Origin: DATCLA01 sp036564195
GTDB taxonomy: Bacteria; Bacillota; UBA4882; UBA8346
DNA length: 15,253 nucleotides
Assembly: GCA_036564195.1 (NCBI GenBank)
Contig: DATCLA010000219.1
Span: 1 to 15,253 of the forward strand
Direction of reading: 5' to 3'
Made by a program: the position numbers and the translations under genes
Shown: positions 1-6,063 of the stretch, piece after piece
Layout: each line of letters starts with the position of its first letter
How positions within the stretch are numbered: position 1 is the stretch's first letter
Notes under the pieces: model-generated
Told to the model about the DNA's origin: nothing
The model's input: the letters and a program-made list of their open reading frames with translations, nothing else
Databases searched by the model: none

Positions 1-1
1 A

Positions 2-7
2 TATAAT
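2..7 (+). promoter_or_regulatory. possible -10 hexamer upstream of comB
   Basis: A perfect TATAAT lies at the extreme left edge of the window, about 90 bases before the comB start. The matching -35 would fall outside the window, so it cannot be tested. The following 80 bases hold no gene and no clear hairpin. This is a sequence match in AT-rich DNA only. Confidence 0.2.
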
Positions 8-95
8 ATATGCTGCTTTAGGGGAGTGGTGTATTTTTAAATAAGAACTGAAGCATGATCAATTAGAAAAGATAGAAAAAAGAAGGGGTCATTTT

Positions 96-812
96 ATGAA
101 AGTTGATGTTTTATTATACCCGCAGGCCCTTACCAATCAAGTGTTTGCTGATAAAAAAGTAGTAGTGATCGATGTCTTTCGGGCGACTAGTACCATCATC
201 ACCGCATTGGCCCATCAGGCGACTGAAGTCATTCCCGTTAATGAACCGGCTGAAGCCATTGAGTTAATGCGAAGTATCGGGACCCAGGAATGTGTGATTG
301 GCGGCGAACATAAAGGTTTTAAAATTGATGGATTTAACCTGGGAAACTCCCCTGCTGAATACACTGAAGATGTAATTGGTGGCAAAAAGGTCATCTTGTG
401 CACCACCAACGGGACCAAAGCCGTTAAACGGGCCCAAAGCGCCGATGAAGTGCTAATTGGTGCTTTCTTAAATATCCAGTCGGTAATTGATAATTTAAGG
501 TCCAGTAATCAGGATGTGTTGGTTGTCTGCGCCGGGCGGGAACAGCATGTCAGTTTGGAAGATCTAACCTGTGCCGGAATGATAATTCAGGCTTTAAGCT
601 CTGACCAGGGTGTGGAATTAACGGATGCGGCCTTGATAGCCCGGTTAGTAGCGGGACAAGCTCAACCGGAATTAACTTCATTTTTAAAAAATTCGGAACA
701 CGGGAGATACTTAATGGAGATTGGCATGACTGCGGATGTTGAAGCTTGCGCCGTTCTAAATAAATTTGCAATTTTACCCCGTTATACAGACGGTAAGATT
801 GTGGCTGGCTAA
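96..812 (+). CDS. comB: 2-phosphosulfolactate phosphatase family protein (ComB-like)
   Basis: ComB proteins are Mg-dependent phosphatases that release phosphate from 2-phosphosulfolactate to give sulfolactate, an intermediate of coenzyme M synthesis in methanogens; in Bacillus a homologue is linked to sulfolactate of spores. The 238-residue length is normal for the family. Recognisable blocks are VIDVFRATSTIITAL (residues about 24-38), GGEHKGFKIDGFNLGNSPAEY (69-89, with the conserved G-N-S-P) and CTTNGTKAV (102-110). The ATG at 96 follows AGAAGGGG at good spacing. No ComA (phosphosulfolactate synthase) gene is visible here, so the physiological substrate is inferred from family membership. 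The next gene starts 153 bases downstream, so it is probably a separate unit. Family assignment is secure; the pathway is not. Confidence 0.88.
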   Translation: MKVDVLLYPQALTNQVFADKKVVVIDVFRATSTIITALAHQATEVIPVNEPAEAIELMRSIGTQECVIGGEHKGFKIDGFNLGNSPAEYTEDVIGGKKVILCTTNGTKAVKRAQSADEVLIGAFLNIQSVIDNLRSSNQDVLVVCAGREQHVSLEDLTCAGMIIQALSSDQGVELTDAALIARLVAGQAQPELTSFLKNSEHGRYLMEIGMTADVEACAVLNKFAILPRYTDGKIVAG

Positions 813-844
813 AGGTTTTAGTAATCGTAATTATAACGGTAAAT

Positions 845-872
845 TTGTAATCATGTCGCTCTGATTTTACAA
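845..872 (+). terminator. weak hairpin after comB
   Basis: TTGTAATCA (845-853) can pair with TGATTTTACAA (862-872), giving a 6-bp outer and a 3-bp inner stem separated by a 2-base bulge, with an 8-base loop. There is no T-run after it, so it is a poor intrinsic terminator. It is listed only because it is the sole hairpin between comB and the next gene. Confidence 0.2.
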
Positions 873-912
873 GAATTGGATCCGGATAGGTTGAATTATA
901 AAGGACTAGGGC

Positions 913-941
913 TTGGTAACGGCGAATAATTTAGAGATAAT
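913..941 (+). promoter_or_regulatory. candidate sigma-A-type promoter for the M16 pair
   Basis: TTGGTA (913-918) and GATAAT (936-941) are separated by exactly 17 bases. The -35 matches consensus at 4 of 6 and the -10 at 5 of 6 positions. Initiation would fall near 948, leaving a short leader that contains the G-rich ribosome binding site at 953-957. Confidence 0.35.
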
Positions 942-965
942 TCGACCGCTACGGGGGTAAAAAAC

Positions 966-2351
966 TTGAAGAAAAAGTTATGGATTGCGATTAATTATCC
1001 GTTGGCCTGGTTGGTTTGGGGCTGGTTGGTAGTGCTGATTTTAGTTTTGCCGGTTACCGCGGCAGAGGAAATGTCAACCTTAATCCCTTATACCAAAACT
1101 GTTTTAGCCAATGGCTTAACTTTAGTTGTTAAGGAAGTACCAGCGGCACCCATTGCTGCCGTAGATATTTGGGTTGGTACCGGGGCCTGTAATGAAGTGT
1201 CGGCTGAGGCCGGAATCTCCCACTTTTTTGAACATATGCTTTTTAAAGGGACTAAGAAAAGGAAGGTCGGAGAGATCGCCCAAGCCATTCAAGCGGTCGG
1301 CGGCTATTTAAATGCGGCAACTTCACTGGATTATACCCATTATTACGTGGTTGTCCCCAGTGAGTATCTGGATCTGGCGCTGGAAGTTGAAGCTGATGCC
1401 ATCATGAATTCGGTGTTTGACCCTAAGGAGATTGAGCGGGAACGCCGGGTGATTATGGAGGAGATGAGCTTAAAACAGGATGATCCCAGCCAGCGGCTGG
1501 GGTGGATCGCTTACCAGCAACTTTTCAGCGGCACTCCTTATGCTAATGATGTGCTAGGTACGGCTGAATCATTAAATTCGATTACACGGGAGACTTTTCT
1601 AAAGTATCACCGTCGATATTATGTCCCCAACAATACGGTTGTAGTGGTAGTGGGCGATGTCAAAACTGAGACAGTAATCAGAAAGGTTAACGAATTATTT
1701 AAGGATTGGCAGCCTGGTTCGGTTCCGGACGCCTCCCAATTCAAGCTTCCCCGACTGACCGGAATTAAACGGGTACAGGAAATGATGCAGGTCGATCAAA
1801 ACTATTTTTACCTGGGTTTCCCCGGACCGGGACAGATTGCAGCCGACACTCCTGCTTTAACGGTACTTGGAGTAATCCTAGGCGGGGGTCAAAGTTCCCG
1901 TCTTTATCATGAACTGCGTGAAGAGCGACAATTGGTCAATACTGTTTACGCCGGCTATGCCGCATACCAACAAGTAGGGATGTTTAGTATTTATGCGGAG
2001 GCTAAAGGCTTGAAGCAGGAAGAATTAGAGACTGCGGTCAGCCGGATCTTGGATGACGTGGCCCGGTACGGGGTAACCGATGCCGAATTAGCGCGGGCCA
2101 AAGCAATCATTCGGACGGACTTAGCGTTTGCAGCCGAAACCAATGCCGAAATTGCGGCGTTACTGGGCCGGTTTGAAGTCGGTGGCAGTGTCGAAGATGC
2201 GCTGCGCTATACAGCGGCGTTGCAAAAGGTGACCAAGGAAGATGTCCAACGGGTGGCCCGGCACTACTTAACGTCGGCAGCCTATGTAGCTGTTGCCATC
2301 AAACCACAGGAGGCTAACGATGCTTTATTCGAAAAAGCACAATCAAAGTAA
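966..2351 (+). CDS. exported M16B zinc metallopeptidase, catalytic subunit
   Basis: A member of the insulinase/pitrilysin (M16) family, which degrades or processes peptides in a clamshell chamber. The start is TTG at 966, 8 bases after GGGGG (953-957). It is preferred because it supplies a full signal peptide: KKK at the N-terminus, a hydrophobic core at about residues 13-30, and a likely cleavage after TAA near residue 33. The first internal ATG (residue 36) would remove this. The inverted zinc motif is HFFEH (86-90), with the distal Glu probably Glu166. The C-terminal half has the family glycine-rich segment GGGQSSRLYHELRE (306-319), but the usual R-x6-Y reads Arg318-x6-Asn325, so the Tyr is missing. 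The gene overlaps the next M16 gene by 32 bases, which implies co-translation and probably a heterodimer. No membrane anchor is seen beyond the signal segment. Confidence 0.9.
   Translation: MKKKLWIAINYPLAWLVWGWLVVLILVLPVTAAEEMSTLIPYTKTVLANGLTLVVKEVPAAPIAAVDIWVGTGACNEVSAEAGISHFFEHMLFKGTKKRKVGEIAQAIQAVGGYLNAATSLDYTHYYVVVPSEYLDLALEVEADAIMNSVFDPKEIERERRVIMEEMSLKQDDPSQRLGWIAYQQLFSGTPYANDVLGTAESLNSITRETFLKYHRRYYVPNNTVVVVVGDVKTETVIRKVNELFKDWQPGSVPDASQFKLPRLTGIKRVQEMMQVDQNYFYLGFPGPGQIAADTPALTVLGVILGGGQSSRLYHELREERQLVNTVYAGYAAYQQVGMFSIYAEAKGLKQEELETAVSRILDDVARYGVTDAELARAKAIIRTDLAFAAETNAEIAALLGRFEVGGSVEDALRYTAALQKVTKEDVQRVARHYLTSAAYVAVAIKPQEANDALFEKAQSK
2308..2313 (+). promoter_or_regulatory. ribosome binding site that sets the start of the second M16 gene
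   Basis: A perfect AGGAGG lies inside the end of the upstream M16 gene, 6 bases before the ATG at 2320. It argues for that ATG over an in-frame TTG at 2293, which has no comparable site and would place the AGGAGG inside the coding region. Confidence 0.8.
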
Positions 2352-3723
2352 GAAAAGTACCTTTCGGGGAATCGGATGGTTGATTCTGGGCGGTTTTTTA
2401 ATATTAGGATCTTCTTTAGCAGCAGCCAGGGTTAAAAATCAACCGGGTCAGATCAGCGGCAGCAGCAAGAGTGCCGTGCCGCAAGTAATAAAGTCGGTTT
2501 TGCCTAACGGCTTGACGTTGCTTTTTAAGCCGAATCTTGCTAATGAAGTGGTAGTAGTGAATCTCTATGTTAAAAGCGGGCCTTTGTATGAAGAGTTAAG
2601 CCAAAGAGGTATTTCATCATTGACCCAGAAGGTGTTAATCCGCGGTTCCCAGTCTCGAACGGCCCGGGAGATCGCGGCGGAGACCGAGTCGGTCGGAGCC
2701 CAGATCAGTGCGGGGGTTGCCGGTGACTACGGATATGTATCACTTCTAACCACCGTGGCCGGCTTGGATAAAGGGCTTGAGGTTTTTTTAGATTTGCTGC
2801 GGGATCCGGCTTTTACTGATTCGGAAATTGAAAAAGAAAAACAGATGTTGATTGAGAGTCTGGCAGCTCGGGAAGACCAGCCGTTTAACGCTGCTTACTT
2901 ATGTTTTACTCGCAATTTTTACTCCGGTCACCCCTTGGGAGTGGCTACGGCGGACTTAATCAGCTCCATTCGGAAACTTACCCGCCGGGATCTACTGGAC
3001 TGGTATAAGCGAACATATGTCCCAAATAATATGGTGATCAGTACTGTCGGCAAGATTGATCCGGTTTCACTGCGTCAAAAGTTCCAGGCGGCCTTGGGAA
3101 AACTAGCCCCGGGAAAAACGCCCCCGCTGATAACTTCATCCGTCAAACCACCGACGGAAAATCGGGTGGAGTATCTTAAAAAAGATACCAATGCCCTCTT
3201 TTTAGTCTTGGGTTATCCGGCTCCGGATTTAAACAGTAAAGATGCTTTAGTGATGAATGTAATCAACCGGATTTTGGGAGGGGGAAGCGACAGTCGGCTT
3301 TATCTAGAGTTAAGGGAGAAGCGAGGATTAGCATATTCGGTTTATACCGGATATAACAAAATGAGTCAAAATTCACATATTTATGCGATTATGGCCACTG
3401 CGCCGGATAATTGGTCTGAAGCCCGGGACGGAATTGTCAAGGAATTTAAACGGCTTACTACCGAGACCGTATCGGCCAAGGCCTTGACTATGGCTAAACA
3501 GGCAATCTGCGGCAGTTTTTTAATGAGTCATGAGACCAACGAGGCTCAAAGCAGTTTATTGGGGCGCTTTGAACTGTTAGGTTTGGGCCATGAATATGAT
3601 CAACAATATCCCAAATTAATCCGGCAGGTTACTGCTGCCGATATCAAACGGGTGGCTCGTAAATATTTTTCCTATTATACCTTAGGGGTGGTAACTGCCA
3701 ATCCGCCCGAATCAGGTAATTAG
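2320..3723 (+). CDS. exported M16B peptidase homologue lacking the zinc site
   Basis: A 467-residue M16 family protein, the probable non-catalytic partner of the preceding gene. The ATG at 2320 follows AGGAGG; an in-frame TTG at 2293 would only add nine residues. The N-terminus is basic (SKKHNQSKKS), followed by a hydrophobic stretch at about 17-34 and SSLAAA, a likely signal peptide. Aligned to its partner, GIS-HFFEH becomes GIS-SLTQK (zinc-site positions 100-104) and the distal Glu becomes Ser180, so all metal ligands are gone. In contrast, the C-terminal segment GGGSDSRLYLELREKRGLAYSV keeps R332-x6-Y339, the motif that M16 enzymes use to bind the substrate backbone. Known two-subunit M16B enzymes divide these roles in the same way. 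The stop codon lies inside the left arm of a strong hairpin. Confidence 0.88.
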   Translation: MLYSKKHNQSKKSTFRGIGWLILGGFLILGSSLAAARVKNQPGQISGSSKSAVPQVIKSVLPNGLTLLFKPNLANEVVVVNLYVKSGPLYEELSQRGISSLTQKVLIRGSQSRTAREIAAETESVGAQISAGVAGDYGYVSLLTTVAGLDKGLEVFLDLLRDPAFTDSEIEKEKQMLIESLAAREDQPFNAAYLCFTRNFYSGHPLGVATADLISSIRKLTRRDLLDWYKRTYVPNNMVISTVGKIDPVSLRQKFQAALGKLAPGKTPPLITSSVKPPTENRVEYLKKDTNALFLVLGYPAPDLNSKDALVMNVINRILGGGSDSRLYLELREKRGLAYSVYTGYNKMSQNSHIYAIMATAPDNWSEARDGIVKEFKRLTTETVSAKALTMAKQAICGSFLMSHETNEAQSSLLGRFELLGLGHEYDQQYPKLIRQVTAADIKRVARKYFSYYTLGVVTANPPESGN

Positions 3724-3750
3724 GCGTCTTTTTTGGTAAGACGCCTAATT
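3718..3750. terminator. 13-bp hairpin between convergent genes, possible bidirectional terminator
   Basis: AATTAGGCGTCTT (3718-3730) and AAGACGCCTAATT (3738-3750) are perfect complements around a 7-base loop. The left arm includes the stop of the second M16 gene. The end of the minus-strand small ORF lies 4 bases beyond the right arm. There is no long T-run after the stem on either strand (plus strand continues TGAATT), so termination efficiency is uncertain, but the perfect stem at a convergent junction fits a shared terminator. Confidence 0.6.
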
Positions 3751-3754
3751 TGAA

Positions 3755-3919
3755 TTATAACAGGTTGATTAAGCGCAATAGTTTCGTTTCAAGTTCCCCA
3801 TCGTTAAGGGCGGCAATACCATTAACGCACTTCCGGATTAATTCTTGATCCACTCCGGGAGCGTGTTTGAATTTGTGATAAAGTTTGTCGACCAGCTTTT
3901 CCAATTCTTGATTGGTCAA
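3755..3919 (-). CDS. small hypothetical protein, 54 residues
   Basis: A short ORF that is easy to miss. On the minus strand, AAGGAGG (3935-3929) sits 9 bases before a TTG start at 3919. The reading frame is open for 54 codons to TAA at 3755-3757. The protein starts MTNQELEKLVDKLYHKF and ends ETKLLRLINLL. It is charged, Leu/Lys/Glu rich and probably helical, with one Cys (31), no signal peptide and no membrane segment. Its single CGG and CGC Arg codons do not conflict with neighbouring usage. It lies downstream of the UPF0210 gene on the same strand, after a 127-base gap that holds an inverted repeat, and just before the shared hairpin. I do not recognise the family. The case rests on the ribosome binding site and placement. 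Confidence 0.6.
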   Translation of the reverse strand: MTNQELEKLVDKLYHKFKHAPGVDQELIRKCVNGIAALNDGELETKLLRLINLL

Positions 3920-3944
3920 AAGAGGATACCTCCTTCAAAATCAG

Positions 3945-3978
3945 AGTCTGTGTAACAGTTGACAATGTTAAACAGACT
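3945..3978. promoter_or_regulatory. 34-bp imperfect inverted repeat upstream of the small ORF
   Basis: AGTCTGTGTAACA (3945-3957) pairs with TGTTAAACAGACT (3966-3978) with one mismatch, leaving an 8-base loop. On the minus strand it lies about 10 bases upstream of the small-ORF ribosome binding site and after the UPF0210 stop. On the plus strand it is followed by TTTTA. It could be a terminator for the UPF0210 operon, an attenuator for the small ORF, or a protein-binding site; the sequence does not decide. Confidence 0.4.
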
Positions 3979-4046
3979 TTTACTTCAAAACTGGTCTTAT
4001 TTTATGCGACGGGTCAGTGATTTGCGCCTGAATGCTTTTTGGGGCG

Positions 4047-5408
4047 CTAATTGGTTAATGCCTGCAACGGCGGGGGAATATGACCACCGCGCCGGACTAA
4101 GCGGGCCGGACTGAAGTTTTTAACCGCCATTACCGGAGCGGTACCCAACAAACCGCCGAATTCAACTACATCACCGACATTTTTACCGGGTACCGGGATG
4201 ATCCGGACAGCGGTGGTCTTGTTGTTGATCATTCCGATTGCCATTTCGTCGGCAATAATTCCTGCGATTGACTCGACCGGGGTGTCGCCGGGGACCGCAA
4301 TCATATCCAGGCCTACCGAACAGACAGAGGTCATGGCCTCCAGTTTCTCAATGGATAGTGCCCCGGCTTGAACCGCGGCAATCATTCCGGCATCCTCACT
4401 GACCGGAATGAAAGCGCCGCTTAACCCGCCAATGGCTGAGGAGGCCATGGCCCCGCCTTTTTTGACGGCATCGTTTAAAATAGCCAACGCTGCGGTAGTA
4501 CCGGGTCCGCCGCAACGTTCCAAGCCCATGGCCTCTAGAATATTAGCCACACTGTCACCAACTGCCGGGGTCGGGGCTAAGGAGAGGTCGACAATACCAA
4601 AGGGGACCTGCAAACGTTCCGAGACTTTCCGTCCCACCAATTCCCCGACACGGGTGATTTTAAAGGCAACCCGCTTAATCTCTTCGGCCAGGGCCCGTAA
4701 GTCGCATTTCGGTAAACGTTCGATGGCGGCTTTGACCACTCCCGGGCCGCTGATTCCGATATTAATCACAGCTTCAGCTTCACCGACGCCGTGGAAAGCC
4801 CCGGCCATAAAGGGATTATCTTCCGGGGCGTTGGCAAAAACCACCAACTTAGCGCAGCCAAGACCGTTGTCTTTGGCAGTAGCCGCAGCGGTTTGCTTGA
4901 TGATTTCCGCCATTTTAAGGACGGCATCCATATTGATACCGGCTTTGGTGGAAGCCAGGTTGACTGAAGCACAAACTTTCGCAGTGGCAGCCAAGGCCTG
5001 AGGGAGTGAGTTGATTAAACGGAGATCTCCGGTAGTCATCCCTTTTTGTACCAGGGCCGAATACCCGCCGATAAAATCAACGCCGAGGGTTTTGGCAGCC
5101 TGGTCCAGCATCAGGGCTAGCTCTAAATAATCATCCGCAGTCGAAGACTGGGCTAACAGTGAAACTGGAGTCACTGCTATTCGTTTATTGATAATAGGAA
5201 CCCCATAAGTGTTCTCCATTAGAGAGACTGTCTCCAACAAACGGTCTGCTAGGCGCAGAATCTTGGCTAAAGCTTTACGCGCAGCAGCGGTAATGTCCGG
5301 GTCGGCACAGTCCAGGATATTAATTCCCATGGTCACTGTGCGGATATCGAAATGGTAATTTTCCACCATGGAAATTGTTTCCAAAATTTCCTGAGGGGTG
5401 AAAGGCAT
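4047..5408 (-). CDS. PFL-like family protein, UPF0210 (DUF711)
   Basis: A 453-residue member of the UPF0210/DUF711 family, related in fold to pyruvate formate-lyase-type proteins; no biochemical function is established to my knowledge. The ATG at 5408 is preferred: GGAG (5420-5417) lies 8 bases upstream. The GTG at 5417, which would add three residues, overlaps that GGAG itself. Family signatures are the N-terminal ISMVENYHFDIRTVTMGINI, FHGVGEAEAVINIGISGPG near the middle, IGGLSGAFIPVSEDAGM, and DMIAVPGDTPVE towards the C-terminus. The length matches the usual 445-455. It follows an ACT-domain gene by 57 bases on the same strand, a pairing conserved in many Bacillota (for example streptococci), so the ACT protein is probably its regulatory or sensing partner. 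A long plus-strand ORF opposite it (4408-5001) is a shadow. Confidence 0.9.
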   Translation of the reverse strand: MPFTPQEILETISMVENYHFDIRTVTMGINILDCADPDITAAARKALAKILRLADRLLETVSLMENTYGVPIINKRIAVTPVSLLAQSSTADDYLELALMLDQAAKTLGVDFIGGYSALVQKGMTTGDLRLINSLPQALAATAKVCASVNLASTKAGINMDAVLKMAEIIKQTAAATAKDNGLGCAKLVVFANAPEDNPFMAGAFHGVGEAEAVINIGISGPGVVKAAIERLPKCDLRALAEEIKRVAFKITRVGELVGRKVSERLQVPFGIVDLSLAPTPAVGDSVANILEAMGLERCGGPGTTAALAILNDAVKKGGAMASSAIGGLSGAFIPVSEDAGMIAAVQAGALSIEKLEAMTSVCSVGLDMIAVPGDTPVESIAGIIADEMAIGMINNKTTAVRIIPVPGKNVGDVVEFGGLLGTAPVMAVKNFSPARLVRRGGHIPPPLQALTN

Positions 5409-5465
5409 TAAGATCACTCCACATACTAAAATAGTCGTTTTACAGCTACAGTAATTTATCTTTGG

Positions 5466-5747
5466 TTAGATGCGGTGCATGTAACGGAAGATATCCTCAT
5501 GTTGGATTACAATATTAACACCAAGCTCTTGACCGGCTGTATTAAGGGCCGTTTTCAATTCAATCAGGTTTTTGCTGGCATTGGAAATGTCGACCATTAA
5601 GATCATGGCAAAAATGTCCTGCATAATCGTTTGGCTAATATCAATGATATTAGCATTGCAATCGGCGAGGATCTGAGAAACTTTGGCCACGATTCCCACC
5701 CGGTCCTGGCCCATTACTGTGATTACCGCATGTTCTGGCGCGTTCAT
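5466..5747 (-). CDS. small ACT-domain protein (UPF0237 family)
   Basis: A 93-residue protein made of a single ACT domain, a fold that binds amino acids or other small ligands, usually as a dimer. The segment AVITVMGQDRVGIVAKVSQIL (about residues 7-27) contains the typical D-R-x-G-I-V-A turn between the first strand and helix. It is followed by NIIDISQTIMQDIFAMILMVDIS, the second and third strands. The ATG at 5747 has GAGGTG 7 bases upstream. The length fits the 88-93 residue UPF0237 family. Together with the UPF0210 gene that follows, it forms a conserved two-gene unit of unknown function. Its 5' side carries a GC-rich stretch that may be a structured leader. Confidence 0.92.
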   Translation of the reverse strand: MNAPEHAVITVMGQDRVGIVAKVSQILADCNANIIDISQTIMQDIFAMILMVDISNASKNLIELKTALNTAGQELGVNIVIQHEDIFRYMHRI

Positions 5748-5776
5748 CTGTGTTCACCTCAAGGCTATAAATTCGT

Positions 5777-5813
5777 GGGTCCCGTCAGGTACTCCTGCCC
5801 GTTTGGCTGGGAG
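5777..5813 (-). ncRNA. GC-rich, possibly structured leader of the ACT-UPF0210 operon
   Basis: In the 316-base gap between divergent genes (5748-6063), the 50 bases at 5771-5820 are about 62 percent GC while the flanks are very AT rich. They can fold: CAGG (5786-5789) pairs with CCTG (5794-5797), nested inside TCCC (5780-5783) with GGGA (5809-5812). An alternative pairs GGG (5777-5779) with CCC (5798-5800). The element would lie in the 5' leader of the minus-strand ACT gene, about 30 bases before its start codon. I could not match it by eye to a riboswitch or T-box class, so its nature is open. Confidence 0.3.
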
Positions 5814-5883
5814 AGCAAGGAATTAATTTATTTTTAAACAAAGCCGGCATTAATTTTTGAAACCGGGTTATTTGTCAGGTCTG

Positions 5884-5909
5884 ATTTATAGTATAATTCA
5901 ACTATAAAT
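5884..5909. promoter_or_regulatory. 26-bp AT palindrome with -10-like hexamers on both strands
   Basis: ATTTATAGT (5884-5892) and ACTATAAAT (5901-5909) form a perfect 9-bp inverted repeat with an 8-base centre. Within it, TATAAT (5892-5897) reads on the plus strand and TATACT (5895-5890) on the minus strand. The position between divergent transcription units suits an operator or a shared promoter region. The -35 matches are poor: TTGTCA at 5872-5877 is only 14 bases away from the plus-strand TATAAT. Confidence 0.4.
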
Positions 5910-5922
5910 ATTTTAGAAAAAC

Positions 5923-5949
5923 TTTACATAGTTGATAAGATGTTATATT
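5923..5949 (+). promoter_or_regulatory. candidate extended -10 promoter for the pseudokinase gene
   Basis: TGTTATATT (TG at 5941-5942 and TATATT at 5944-5949) matches an extended -10, and TTTACA lies at 5923-5928. The 15-base spacing is short, but an extended -10 can tolerate a weak -35. The transcript would have a leader of about 110 bases before the ATG at 6064. Confidence 0.3.
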
Positions 5950-6063
5950 TAGGTTAAAGGATGCATGATTCATGATTTGAGCTGTGGCAAAAAGGTTTAT
6001 TAAGGCAATTATACAATTTCCTCAAGTGCTTAATTAATCATAAAATGATAGTAGGGGGCGAAC

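Noticed and set aside
3958..3986. TTGACA on the plus strand as a promoter -35
   Set aside because: The hexamer at 3960-3965 has no TATAAT-like sequence 16-18 bases downstream, and no plus-strand gene follows; it is part of the inverted repeat at 3945-3978.
4408..5001. 197-codon plus-strand ORF opposite the UPF0210 gene
   Set aside because: It lies fully within a well-supported family gene on the other strand, its product is low-complexity and Ala/Pro/Thr-rich, and it has no convincing ribosome binding site. It is an antisense shadow.
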